Positions 34,244-42,996 of a DNA stretch of 64,000 nt are shown here, piece by piece. Origin of the DNA: an uncultured Flavobacteriales bacterium (GTDB lineage: Bacteria > Bacteroidota > Bacteroidia > Flavobacteriales_D > Sanyastnellaceae); the NCBI GenBank assembly GCA_905479115.1, contig CAJQLF010000002.1:1-64000 (forward strand), given 5' to 3'. Within the stretch, counting starts at the first letter, position 1; each line of letters opens with the position of its first letter. A program made the position numbers and the translations under genes. The notes beneath the pieces are model-generated. The model saw only the letters and a list, made by a program, of their open reading frames with translations. It had not been told where the DNA came from and searched no databases.

Positions 34244-35776
34244 ATGACCGCTCCCCGTCGCATTCAATCCGCGCTGATTTCCGTGTTTCACAAAGAAGGG
34301 CTTGAGCCCATCGTTGAGCAACTTCAGCGACTGGGCATCACAATGTACTCCACTGGAGGGACCCAAAAAGCACTGGAAGCGATGGGAGCTCAAGTAGTTC
34401 CGGTGGAAGAAATCACCAACTACCCTTCCATTCTTGGTGGACGCGTTAAAACACTTCATCCCAAAGTATTTGGAGGCATTCTCAACCGGCGGGCCGAGGC
34501 AGATGACATTGCCCAAATGGAGGAATACGCTCTTCCCCAAATTGATTTGGTAATTGTAGACCTGTATCCTTTCGAAGCAACTGTAGCCCAAGGTGGAAGC
34601 CACAGCGAAATCATTGAAAAAATTGACATTGGCGGCATTTCATTGATTCGGGCTGCCGCAAAAAACTTCCAAGATGTCGTCATTGTTTCAAGCCAAAACG
34701 ACTACGGGAACCTGCTGGATTTATTATCAAATGGCGAAGGCATTACCACGCTCGAAGAACGTCAAGCACTCGCTACTCGTGCCTTTCGGATCAGTTCACA
34801 CTATGACACCCGAATCCATTCTTGGATGGAAGGGGGCGCCTTGCTCGATACGCTCAACCTGTCAGAAATGGAGGGTCGCGAGTTGCGCTATGGTGAAAAC
34901 CCGCATCAAGCAGGTCGGTTCTTCGGGGATCTGGATGGGTTGTTTGATCAATTAAACGGCAAAGCACTCTCGTACAACAACCTCCTGGATGTTGATGCCG
35001 CTGTACAATTGATGGGAGAATTCACCCACGATGACCCCACATTTGCGGTGATGAAGCACAACAACGCCTGCGGCGTGGCCACGAGGGCAACGGTGCTGGA
35101 AGCCTGGAATGATGCGCTGGCGGGAGATCCCGTCTCAGCCTTTGGAGGTGTTTTGATCTGCAACCGTCCTATCGATGCAGCGACCGCATCTGCGATGCAT
35201 GAGTTGTTTTTTGAAGTCGCTATTGCACCTGCGTTTGATGCCAGCGCCTTGGAAATCTTGACCCAAAAGAAGAACCGGATTTTACTCGTACAGAAACCCT
35301 GTGAAATGCCGCAAATTGGTGTTCGCTCTGCACTCAATGGATTTTTAGTCCAGGCGAGCGATGCCAAAACAGAAACGAAAGACCACTTGACATTGGCCAC
35401 TCAATCAGTGGCGAATGAGGCCGAAGTAGCTGACCTTATTTTCGCTATGAAATTGGCCAAGCATACACGTTCCAATACGATCGTATTTGCAAAGGACAAA
35501 CAACTCTGTGGAAGCGGAACCGGTCAGACCAGCCGGGTTGACGCGCTGAAACAAGCAGTCGTCAAGGCACGCAGCTTCGGGTTTGACTTGAAAGGAGCGG
35601 TCATGGCTTCCGACGCTTTTTTTCCATTTCCAGATTGCGTTGAATTAGCTGATGAAGCGGGAATCACCGCTGTAGTTCAGCCTGGGGGTTCGGTCAAAGA
35701 CCAACTGAGCATTGACTATTGCGATACACACGGTCTCGCGATGTACATGACAGGGACCCGCCACTTTCGGCACTGA
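34244..35776 (+). CDS. purH: Bifunctional AICAR transformylase/IMP cyclohydrolase
   Basis: PurH carries out the final two steps of purine synthesis to IMP. The 510-residue protein has the N-terminal cyclohydrolase/MGS domain (ALISVFHKEGLEPIVE, GGRVKTLHPKVFGGIL) and the C-terminal transformylase domain with the catalytic Lys-His in MKHNNACGVA, plus GSGTGQTSRVDA and SDAFFPFPD. It is the expected length. It begins 97 bases from the divergent permease gene; a near-consensus TAATTTCG and TAACCTTA occur in that interval. It stands alone. Confidence 0.97.
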   Translation: MTAPRRIQSALISVFHKEGLEPIVEQLQRLGITMYSTGGTQKALEAMGAQVVPVEEITNYPSILGGRVKTLHPKVFGGILNRRAEADDIAQMEEYALPQIDLVIVDLYPFEATVAQGGSHSEIIEKIDIGGISLIRAAAKNFQDVVIVSSQNDYGNLLDLLSNGEGITTLEERQALATRAFRISSHYDTRIHSWMEGGALLDTLNLSEMEGRELRYGENPHQAGRFFGDLDGLFDQLNGKALSYNNLLDVDAAVQLMGEFTHDDPTFAVMKHNNACGVATRATVLEAWNDALAGDPVSAFGGVLICNRPIDAATASAMHELFFEVAIAPAFDASALEILTQKKNRILLVQKPCEMPQIGVRSALNGFLVQASDAKTETKDHLTLATQSVANEAEVADLIFAMKLAKHTRSNTIVFAKDKQLCGSGTGQTSRVDALKQAVVKARSFGFDLKGAVMASDAFFPFPDCVELADEAGITAVVQPGGSVKDQLSIDYCDTHGLAMYMTGTRHFRH

Positions 35777-35852
35777 TTCTCTGCATCTTATTTCCTTCAA
35801 AAGAGCACCAGATTTGTGCAAAATTAGGTGGGAATTCCGTTGTCGCGGTGCG

Positions 35853-35860
35853 TATATTTG
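35853..35860 (+). promoter_or_regulatory. Probable -7 box of the mre-rod operon
   Basis: TATATTTG matches TAnnTTTG, 37 bases before mreB in the 121-base gap after purH. The nearest TTG (35840-35842) is too close, so only the -7 box is supported. Confidence 0.45.
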
Positions 35861-35897
35861 AGAGTTCACTTCGTCTTCCTTAATTCGCCTGCCGCCC

Positions 35898-36923
35898 ATG
35901 GGACTGTTCAATTTCTTCATGCAGGAGATCGCCATAGATCTCGGTACTGCCAACACCATCATTTACTTTGAAGACAAAGTCGTTGTGGACGAGCCAAGCA
36001 TCGTCGCCAAGGACCGCTTGACGAATCGCGTTGTGGCCATTGGTCGCCTTGCTCAGCAAATGCATGGAAAGACCCACAAAAACATCGAGACGATTCGGCC
36101 ATTGAAAGATGGGGTTATCGCGGATTTCCAAGCTGCAGAAGAAATGATCAAAGGCATGATCAAGATGATTAATAAGCGCAAGTCTTGGTTTACCCCATCG
36201 CTCCGCATGGTCATCTGCATCCCTTCAGGTATCACCGAGGTCGAAAAACGAGCCGTAGGTGACAGTGCGGAACATGCAGGAGGAAAAGACGTCTACCTGA
36301 TCCACGAGCCCATGGCAGCTGCCATCGGCATCGGCATTGACGTTGAGGAGCCCATGGGAAATATGATCATCGATATCGGGGGAGGCACTTCCGAAATTGC
36401 CGTCATCGCATTGGGCGGAATCGTTACAGACAAAAACATCCGAGTGGCCGGTGACGAATTCACATCCGATATCGAGGAATATATGCGCCGTCAGCACAAC
36501 ATCCTCATTGGTGAACGAACGGCTGAACAAATCAAAATTGAGGTCGGTGCCGCCACGGCTGAACTGGACAATCCACCGGATGATTATCCGGTGCGGGGTC
36601 GCGACTTGATGACCGGCATCCCCAAAGAGATCCTGGTTTCGCACATCGAAATCGCTCAGGCTCTCGACAAGAGCATTTCTAAAATTGAGGAGGCCATCCA
36701 CAGCGCCCTCGAACAAACGCCCCCAGAACTTTCTGCGGACATCTACAAAACCGGCATCTACTTGGCGGGAGGAGGCGCTTTGTTAAGGGGGTTGGATAAA
36801 CGCATTTCAGCGCGAACCAAACTCCCTGTGCACGTGGCCGAAGATCCATTGCATGCCGTTGCAAAAGGAACATCGATTGCCCTGAAAAACATCGACCGTT
36901 TCACTTTTTTGATGCGCAACTAA
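35898..36923 (+). CDS. mreB: Rod shape-determining actin-like protein MreB
   Basis: MreB forms membrane-associated filaments that guide lateral wall synthesis. The 341-residue protein has the actin-fold phosphate loop IAIDLGTANTIIYF, the second phosphate motif IIDIGGGTSEIAVIALGG and adenosine motif LAGGGALLRGLD. The N-terminal amphipathic start MGLFNFFMQE resembles the membrane-binding helix. It opens a five-gene unit (mreB, mreC, mreD, mrdA, rodA) whose downstream genes overlap by four bases each, giving a complete elongasome core. Confidence 0.97.
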   Translation: MGLFNFFMQEIAIDLGTANTIIYFEDKVVVDEPSIVAKDRLTNRVVAIGRLAQQMHGKTHKNIETIRPLKDGVIADFQAAEEMIKGMIKMINKRKSWFTPSLRMVICIPSGITEVEKRAVGDSAEHAGGKDVYLIHEPMAAAIGIGIDVEEPMGNMIIDIGGGTSEIAVIALGGIVTDKNIRVAGDEFTSDIEEYMRRQHNILIGERTAEQIKIEVGAATAELDNPPDDYPVRGRDLMTGIPKEILVSHIEIAQALDKSISKIEEAIHSALEQTPPELSADIYKTGIYLAGGGALLRGLDKRISARTKLPVHVAEDPLHAVAKGTSIALKNIDRFTFLMRN

Positions 36924-36941
36924 GCTCGGCTACGATCACGC

Positions 36942-37739
36942 ATGCGCAACCTCTGGAACCTCATCACTCAATACCATATTGCGCTGGTCTTTTTTGCGCT
37001 GCAAGCTTTAGCGCTTGGTTGGTTTGTTTCGAGCCATGGGTACCCCAGAGGAAAATGGGTAAAGCAGTCCCTGGCCTGGCAAGGGGCATGGAACCAAAAG
37101 CTGGGTCAGTGGAGCCGATTGACCGAACTCGATGCGTTGAACCGAGAATTGCTCACTGAAAATGCCCAACTCAGGTCTTTGGTCTATGCGCAGGAAAATG
37201 AGGGCCGGGAATTATCGATTTATGGAGCCCAGGTCGTTCGGTTCACATGGACTTCTTCTGCAAACCACTTTATCCTGGATAAGGGCACGAAAAACGGCCT
37301 AAGATCAGGAATGGGTGTGAGCCAAAATGGAATCGCTGTGGGCCGCATCATCGAGACCTCTGATGCATTTTCCTTGGGACTCCCCATCATCAATCAAGAA
37401 GTAGAATGGAGCGCCCGGATCGGCCACAGTGGACCTGTCGCTCGGTTGGTTTGGAATGCCCCTGACATTTCGCGCGCTCAGCTCCAAGACCTCCCTCGAA
37501 GCGCAACGTTCTCCCCCGGAGATTCCATTGTGACCTCTGGGTTTCAGGGGTACTTTCCCGATGGATTGCTGATCGGATGGATCTCTGATGAAACCCCAGA
37601 ATTTGACGGGCAGTTTTTGACCGTTGGCATCAACCTGGCGGCCGATTTCCGCGCCTTAAACTACGTCGAAACCATGTCCGTTGTGGACTGGGAGTCCATC
37701 GAGGCGCTCTCCCAATCAACGCCCGACGCTGGACCATGA
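36942..37739 (+). CDS. mreC: Rod shape-determining protein MreC
   Basis: MreC is a periplasmic scaffold that activates PBP2-RodA. The 265-residue protein has one N-terminal membrane helix (about 12-30), a coiled-coil segment with LTELDALNRELLTENAQLRSL and a beta-barrel domain with FILDKGTKNGLRSGMGV and GDSIVTSGFQGYFPDGLLIGWI. Its stop overlaps the mreD ATG by four bases. Overall sequence diverges from the proteobacterial form, as usual in Bacteroidota, but the layout and operon are clear. Confidence 0.93.
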   Translation: MRNLWNLITQYHIALVFFALQALALGWFVSSHGYPRGKWVKQSLAWQGAWNQKLGQWSRLTELDALNRELLTENAQLRSLVYAQENEGRELSIYGAQVVRFTWTSSANHFILDKGTKNGLRSGMGVSQNGIAVGRIIETSDAFSLGLPIINQEVEWSARIGHSGPVARLVWNAPDISRAQLQDLPRSATFSPGDSIVTSGFQGYFPDGLLIGWISDETPEFDGQFLTVGINLAADFRALNYVETMSVVDWESIEALSQSTPDAGP

Positions 37740-38254
37740 ACACTCGCCTTGCGCCTTACCTCCGCGTGATTTTGCCCCTGATTCTGCAAGTGGTTTTTTT
37801 CCAGTATGTATCCGTGGGAGGTGGGTGGTGGTATTTGGGGTTTCACCTCTTGGGAATCCTGCTTCTTCCTCTTCAGCGGTCGGGCTTATCTATTTTGTTG
37901 TTTTCAGCCGTTTTCGGCGCTGCGATAGACTTTACCTGCCACGGAGGTGGACTCTTTATGTCATCTGCAGTGCTTATGGGGCTGTTCATTCCCATTGTGA
38001 ACCGGCTTCTGGCGCCGCGAGAGGGCTATGAGGTTTCCGATCAGCCCACCATTTCTTTGATGGGAAGTCGTTGGTTTTTGGTACGTACTTTTCTCTTGTT
38101 GTTCATCCACAACACCTGGATGTTCTCCATCGAGGCTGGACGATGGGACCTGTTGCTACTCGCTTGGGGCAAGGCAACAGCTTCCACCCTGCTGACTACC
38201 GTCATCTTTGCTTTGACCTTGCTGCTTACCCAGCGCAAAACGCGATCGCGATGA
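37736..38254 (+). CDS. mreD: Rod shape-determining membrane protein MreD
   Basis: The 172-residue hydrophobic protein has five predicted membrane helices and lies between mreC and mrdA with ATGA overlaps on both sides. MreD sequences are poorly conserved; identification rests on length, topology, FQYVSVGGGWWYLGFHLLG-like loop and operon position. It anchors or couples the Mre proteins to the synthases. The segment AAIDFTCHGGGLFMSSAV is typical of the mid-protein conserved region in Bacteroidota MreD. Confidence 0.87.
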   Translation: MNTRLAPYLRVILPLILQVVFFQYVSVGGGWWYLGFHLLGILLLPLQRSGLSILLFSAVFGAAIDFTCHGGGLFMSSAVLMGLFIPIVNRLLAPREGYEVSDQPTISLMGSRWFLVRTFLLLFIHNTWMFSIEAGRWDLLLLAWGKATASTLLTTVIFALTLLLTQRKTRSR

Positions 38255-40074
38255 ATCTGAGGGAACGGCAAGTGGTCATAGGAGGCATTTTCGTTTTGAT
38301 TACGCTCATTTTTATCGGACGGCTCATTCAAATGCAGCTTTATTCAAGCGAATGGAAAGAATACGCTGCACGGCTAACAGAGGAAACTGAACAGCTAGAG
38401 CCAGCTCGGGGGTTAATGCTCGATCGAAACGGCCAAATCCTCCTCAATAACATGGCGGGATACGACATTTGGTTCACTCCACGCAAGTGCCGCACGGCAG
38501 GCGGCTTGGACACCATGGCATTTGCAGAGATCCTCCGAATGACACCCGCTGAATTAGAACGGGAATTCAGGCGAGCTGAAGCCTATGCGTCGTACCGACC
38601 GTCCATCATCCGCAAGCAAATCCCTGCGGAGCACTTCGCCCGAATCGCAGGAGAACTATATCGCTTTCCAGGCGCTGAGGCAAGACGGAGGACCATCCGT
38701 ACCAATCCAACAGGTCTTGCGAGCCACCTCGTCGGGGAATACCGAGAGGTCGATCAAAATGACATGGCATCGAATTCGAGGTATCGGCTCGGCGATTACA
38801 AAGGCAAGTCCGGCCTTGAACTCCAATGGGACCAGGCGCTGCATGGCAAGCGTGGAATCCGCCACCACATCGTTGATATTCGAAATGATTACCGAGCGCC
38901 TGCGCAGGAGGGCTTATTGGATACCCTCCCTACACCGGGACAGGATATCCAATTGACCTTGGATTTGGACTTGCAGGCGTATGGTGAAAATATCATGGCC
39001 AACAAAAGAGGAGCCATTGTCGCCATCGAGCCTTCCACCGGCGAAGTTCTCGCAATGGTGAGTGCCCCGAGCTACGCGACAGATTTACTCACAGGCCGCG
39101 AACGTGGATCGAATTACGACAGCCTGCTCAATCACCCGAGCAAACCGCTTTTTAATCGGACCCTGCGAGCCACCTATCGACCCGGTAGCATTTTTAAGAT
39201 GATTCAAGGATTAATCGCCTTGGACAGGGGAGTCATCCGGCCTTCGAGCCGAATCTATTGTGACCGAAACATCATCGGGTGCCACGGCGGTCACACCTTA
39301 GATAACCTCGAAGAGGCCATCGTCCACTCGTGCAATCCTTATTTTCATGAAGTCATGAAGCGGATGATCCAAGACGGTTCGTCCGGCAATATCTTCCGTG
39401 ATGCACACAACAATTTAGGTGCCTGGTCGGAATCTATACGGGCTTTTGGAATGGGGACGAACCTCGGTGGACATTTCCCCGCTCTGCGCTCTGGAACAGT
39501 CCCCGACACGACCGATTATGACCGGATGTACGGCCGCAAACGATGGGCCTATTCAACCATTTATTCCATTTCAATTGGGGAGGGCGAATTGCTGACTACC
39601 CCGATTCACATGGCTAACTTAGCCGCAGTTTTGGCCAACAGAGGACACTATGTCACTCCTCACGTTATCCAGCACATTGGCGACCTAGGGAAACCGGAAG
39701 AAATGAATCAGCGGTTCGATACGGGAATCGACCCCATTCACTTCGAAACAGTTATTCGTGCTATGGCACAGGTCGTGACGGCAGAGGATGGAACGGGCAG
39801 CCGCGCTCAAGTGCCTGGCTTTGATGTCTGCGGCAAAACCGGTACCGTTCAAAATTCACAAGGCAATCATTCCGTATTCATCGCTTTTGCGCCGAAGAAC
39901 AATCCCCAAATCGCCCTGAGCGTGTATGTCGAAAATGCCGGTTCTGGTGGAGATTGGGCGGCGCCTATTGCGAGTTTAATGATTGAACGATACCTCAATG
40001 GAACCGTGGAACAGCGCGAAAAAGAAGACCGAATTCTGCAGGCGACCTATCCTTTTCCAGAATCACCCTTATGA
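38251..40074 (+). CDS. mrdA: Penicillin-binding protein 2 (elongation transpeptidase)
   Basis: PBP2 cross-links new lateral peptidoglycan. The 607-residue protein has one membrane helix (about 8-27), a PBP dimerisation domain (LEPARGLMLDRNG) and a transpeptidase domain with Ser313-x-x-Lys316 (PGSIFKM), Ser-Cys-Asn at 360-362 and Lys-Thr-Gly at 529-531. A frame open to 38071 overlaps mreD; the ATG at 38251, overlapping the mreD stop by four bases, gives the normal N-terminus. rodA follows with another four-base overlap. Confidence 0.95.
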   Translation: MNLRERQVVIGGIFVLITLIFIGRLIQMQLYSSEWKEYAARLTEETEQLEPARGLMLDRNGQILLNNMAGYDIWFTPRKCRTAGGLDTMAFAEILRMTPAELEREFRRAEAYASYRPSIIRKQIPAEHFARIAGELYRFPGAEARRRTIRTNPTGLASHLVGEYREVDQNDMASNSRYRLGDYKGKSGLELQWDQALHGKRGIRHHIVDIRNDYRAPAQEGLLDTLPTPGQDIQLTLDLDLQAYGENIMANKRGAIVAIEPSTGEVLAMVSAPSYATDLLTGRERGSNYDSLLNHPSKPLFNRTLRATYRPGSIFKMIQGLIALDRGVIRPSSRIYCDRNIIGCHGGHTLDNLEEAIVHSCNPYFHEVMKRMIQDGSSGNIFRDAHNNLGAWSESIRAFGMGTNLGGHFPALRSGTVPDTTDYDRMYGRKRWAYSTIYSISIGEGELLTTPIHMANLAAVLANRGHYVTPHVIQHIGDLGKPEEMNQRFDTGIDPIHFETVIRAMAQVVTAEDGTGSRAQVPGFDVCGKTGTVQNSQGNHSVFIAFAPKNNPQIALSVYVENAGSGGDWAAPIASLMIERYLNGTVEQREKEDRILQATYPFPESPL

Positions 40075-41393
40075 GACGCACGGCTCCCATCATTCAGCGC
40101 ATCGATTGGCTCACCGTCGCCATTGTGGTCATTCTCATGGCCATAGGACTCTTCAACGTTGCTAGCGCCACTGCCGGTGCCGACGCCGTGGATTGGTTCG
40201 ATTGGGGAAGCAAACAGGGGAAGCAGTTTATGTGGGTCGCCTTGGCAATGATATTGGCCGGGCTCATCCTCGTCATTGAAGGCGAATTTTTCATTCGCAC
40301 AGCCGCCATTTATTACTTCGTCAATCTCTTGCTGCTGGTTGCCGTTTTGGCTGTTGGCCGAACGATTGGAGGTGCGAAATCTTGGTTCAGTTTTGGCAGC
40401 ATTGGGATACAGCCCTCAGAATTTGCAAAAACCGGTACGGCTTTAATGTTAGCCTGGCTATTGAGCCGCAACAACGAACGTATCAGCAATCGAAACAACC
40501 TGGTTAAAGCGATTCTAATTGTGGCCATTCCCGCTGGCTTGATTCTCCTGCAGCCTGATGCTGGTACCGTATTGGTCTTTGGCGGAATGATCCTCGTATT
40601 CTACCGAGAAGGGCTCTCGGGCAATGTCCTTATCGCTGTTTTCTGTGCTTTGCTCATCGCCATAGCAACGATCTTGACGGGTGCGAGCCTCTTCGAATAT
40701 CCCGCAATCGGAAGCGCATCGGCCGTAGGTATTCTCTGGTTCATCTTAGCCGTTCTCGGCACCTTCATCTGGTCCATGATACCCCAATGGGTCCTGCCGC
40801 GCAAGCGCAAGCGCGTGAGACGTGCGGTAGTTTTTTCATTCATTGCCGGCCTCGTCATGAGCGCCGCACTCCATACCGGCTTAGAAGAAGTACTCAAACC
40901 GCACCAAAAAGATCGGATTCACGTGCTCTTTGGCATTGATGTTGGAAACCCTGATGCGGATTACAACATTCGCCACGCCAAAGCGGCTGTCAGTTCGGGA
41001 AGTTGGACCGGAAAGGGTTACCTCCAAGGTCCGATGACCGCTTATGGTTTCGTACCAGAGCAAGAAACGGACTTTATCTTCTGCACAATCGGAGAAGAGT
41101 GGGGGTTTGTCGGAACCGTCTTTACATTGCTGCTCTATACCTTATTGATGCTGCGAATTCTGCATTTAGCGGAGCGCCAACGAAGTGATTTCACCCGCAT
41201 CTTCGCCTACGCGGCGGCCAGCGTACTCTTCATGCACTACCTCATCAACATTGGCATGGTCCTCGGATTGGCACCCGTCATTGGAATTCCATTGCCCTTT
41301 ATTAGCGCTGGAGGATCGTCGATGCTGGGGTTCACCTTGCTTATTTTCATCCTTTTACGCCTTGACGCAGAAAGATTCACAGTTCTCCGTTAA
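40071..41393 (+). CDS. rodA: SEDS peptidoglycan polymerase RodA
   Basis: RodA polymerises lipid II together with PBP2. The 440-residue SEDS protein has about ten membrane helices and signatures RTIGGAKSWFSFGSIGIQPSE (split here by one helix end), a large periplasmic loop with the catalytic-type segment SWTGKGYLQGPMTAYGFVPEQ followed by ETDFIFCTIGEEWGF, and the final PLPFISAGGSSMLGF. Its place after mrdA makes RodA more likely than FtsW. It is longer than E. coli RodA, with an inserted basic loop near PRKRKRVRRAVVF. The unit ends here. Confidence 0.95.
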   Translation: MRRTAPIIQRIDWLTVAIVVILMAIGLFNVASATAGADAVDWFDWGSKQGKQFMWVALAMILAGLILVIEGEFFIRTAAIYYFVNLLLLVAVLAVGRTIGGAKSWFSFGSIGIQPSEFAKTGTALMLAWLLSRNNERISNRNNLVKAILIVAIPAGLILLQPDAGTVLVFGGMILVFYREGLSGNVLIAVFCALLIAIATILTGASLFEYPAIGSASAVGILWFILAVLGTFIWSMIPQWVLPRKRKRVRRAVVFSFIAGLVMSAALHTGLEEVLKPHQKDRIHVLFGIDVGNPDADYNIRHAKAAVSSGSWTGKGYLQGPMTAYGFVPEQETDFIFCTIGEEWGFVGTVFTLLLYTLLMLRILHLAERQRSDFTRIFAYAAASVLFMHYLINIGMVLGLAPVIGIPLPFISAGGSSMLGFTLLIFILLRLDAERFTVLR

Positions 41394-41437
41394 TCGACAT
41401 TATACAGCTCTTTGTCGTAATTAATAGCGCATTCACT

Positions 41438-41467
41438 TTGTTTATAGCGTGATTTGCACTATATTTG
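41438..41467 (+). promoter_or_regulatory. Full consensus promoter in the non-coding interval after rodA
   Basis: TTG at 41438-41440 and TATATTTG at 41460-41467 are separated by exactly 19 bases. No start codon with a reading frame of any length follows; two hairpin terminators do. Predicted transcription start is about 41472-41475. Confidence 0.75.
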
Positions 41468-41473
41468 TACGTG

Positions 41474-41537
41474 CTTTGTTTAGAATAGAAATAACCCCAT
41501 TGCGACCCGTTCAACCGGAAGCAATGAGGTTTTTTTG
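41474..41537 (+). ncRNA. Candidate short non-coding RNA
   Basis: The interval from the predicted start (about 41474) to the first terminator's T run (41530-41536) would give an RNA of about 64 bases, or about 130 if transcription reads through to the second hairpin at 41577-41605. The 5' third is A/T-rich and single-stranded in appearance; the rest folds into a long hairpin with an 11-bp stem and a structured 17-base apical part. I do not recognise a known RNA family. It could also be the leader-less start of a decayed gene or simply an isolated promoter. Confidence 0.45.
41493..41537 (+). terminator. First hairpin terminator of the candidate RNA
   Basis: AACCCCATTGC (41493-41503) pairs with GCAATGAGGTT (41521-41531) with one C-A mismatch, followed by a T run to 41536. 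The apical 17 bases contain a further small CCG/CGG stem. Confidence 0.7.
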
Positions 41538-41576
41538 TTCCCTAAATTCAAGGCGAGCAAAACAATCAAACCGGAG

Positions 41577-41605
41577 ACCCCGTGCCCTTGAGGTACGGGG
41601 TTTTT
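41577..41605 (+). terminator. Second hairpin terminator, 40 bases further on
   Basis: ACCCCGTGCC (41577-41586), loop CTTGA, GGTACGGGGT (41592-41601) with one G-T wobble, then TTTTT. The T run is on the plus strand; the odhB 3' end on the other strand lies 30 bases away and may also use the stem. Confidence 0.8.
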
Positions 41606-41634
41606 GCTTTGATACAGGTCGTTTAAATCGAGGC

Positions 41635-42894
41635 CTAAAGTCCCAGCAGAACCTCTTCAGGACTCTTGCCCGTGAAGAGAAGTCGCTCAGGTTGCTCGAT
41701 CATCTCTTTGATCGCATAGAGAAAGCTCACACTTTCTTTGCCATCAATGATGCGGTGATCATAGCTCAAGGCCAAGTACATGACAGGACGAATTTCCACC
41801 TGACCGTTAATCGCTACCGGACGCTCAACAATGTTATGCATACCGAGAATGGCACTCTGAGGAGGATTGATAATTGGCGTTGACAACATCGACCCGAAAA
41901 CGCCCCCATTGGTAATGGTGAAGGTACCACCCGTCATTTCCTCGATGGCCAGTTCCCCATCTCGGGCACGAATCGCTAACCGCTTAATCTCTGCTTCAAT
42001 CTCTGCAAGGCTAAGCGTTTCTGCATTGCGAATAACCGGCACCATGAGTCCTTTGGGCGAGCTCACTGCAATGCCAATGTCCGCATACTCGGGCAGAATG
42101 ACTTCCTTTCCATCGATCGTCCCATTCACTGCTGGAAATTGAGAAATCGCATGCGTTACCGCTTTGGTAAAGAAACTCATGAATCCAAGGCCGACGCCAT
42201 GTTCCTCGCGAAATGCTTCTTTGTACTTCTTGCGCAAATCCATCACCGGCTTCATGTCCACCTCATTGAACGTGGTTAACATGGCCGTCTCGTTTTTAAC
42301 GCCGACTAGGCGCTCTGCAACCTTGCGGCGCAGCATGGACATCTTCTCACGTCTCACGTCCCTAGAACCGCCCCACCCTTGAGCGGAAGCGCCTTCAAAT
42401 CCAGTCGCGAGGGCATTGAGCACATCCTGCTTGAGGATGCGGCCATCCCGGCCTGTCCCCTTCACTTGACCTTGCTTTAAGCCCGCATCGGCCATGAGCT
42501 TTTTCGCAGCCGGAGAGGGATGATCAGACGCATGGTGCTCGGTTGAAGCAACGGGAGCTGGTGTCGGCGAAGAGGGCTTGGAAACTGCCGCAGGGGCAGG
42601 AGCAGCGACCGCCGCAGGGGCGGGCACAGGAGCCTCAACCACTTTGGGAGGCTTGGCCGATGTGTCAATCAAGCAGCACACCGAGCCCACTTCGATCGTA
42701 TCACCTTCTTCGGCTTTCAACGTGATCACGCCTGCCGCTTCTGCGGGTAATTCTAGGGTGGCTTTATCGGAATCTACTTCCGCGATGGCTTGATCTTTTT
42801 GGACATAGTCCCCGTCCGAGACCAACCACGTTGCAATTTCAACTTCACTGATGGACTCCCCGGGGCTGGGGACTTTCATTTCGAGTTGGGACAT
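41635..42894 (-). CDS. odhB: 2-oxoglutarate dehydrogenase E2 (dihydrolipoyllysine succinyltransferase)
   Basis: E2 moves the succinyl group from E1 to CoA. The 419-residue protein has a lipoyl domain with Lys44 in [15 protein letters not shown], an Ala/Pro-rich linker (about 80-115), a peripheral-subunit-binding domain ([31 protein letters not shown]) and the catalytic domain with [19 protein letters not shown] and [13 protein letters not shown] carrying the active His and Asp. It follows odhA by 102 bases on the same strand. The neighbouring E1 type shows that the complex is for 2-oxoglutarate rather than pyruvate. Confidence 0.95.
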   Translation of the reverse strand: MSQLEMKVPSPGESISEVEIATWLVSDGDYVQKDQAIAEVDSDKATLELPAEAAGVITLKAEEGDTIEVGSVCCLIDTSAKPPKVVEAPVPAPAAVAAPAPAAVSKPSSPTPAPVASTEHHASDHPSPAAKKLMADAGLKQGQVKGTGRDGRILKQDVLNALATGFEGASAQGWGGSRDVRREKMSMLRRKVAERLVGVKNETAMLTTFNEVDMKPVMDLRKKYKEAFREEHGVGLGFMSFFTKAVTHAISQFPAVNGTIDGKEVILPEYADIGIAVSSPKGLMVPVIRNAETLSLAEIEAEIKRLAIRARDGELAIEEMTGGTFTITNGGVFGSMLSTPIINPPQSAILGMHNIVERPVAINGQVEIRPVMYLALSYDHRIIDGKESVSFLYAIKEMIEQPERLLFTGKSPEEVLLGL

Positions 42895-42996
42895 CTTTAA
42901 AAGCTATTTAGAAGAATGCGATTCAGTACAAATAACGAACGAAGCGTCGAACGAATAAAGAAGTCAATGGGTTTTCTTCACCAACGCCGTGTTCAC

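Noticed and set aside
38071-38250. 60-residue N-terminal extension of PBP2
   Set aside because: It lies wholly inside mreD; the ATG at 38251 with the four-base overlap matches the pattern of the operon and gives a normal N-terminus.
41505-41518. GTTCAACC sequence resembling a tRNA T-loop
   Set aside because: No acceptor stem, D-arm or anticodon arm can be built around it; it is the apical part of a terminator hairpin.
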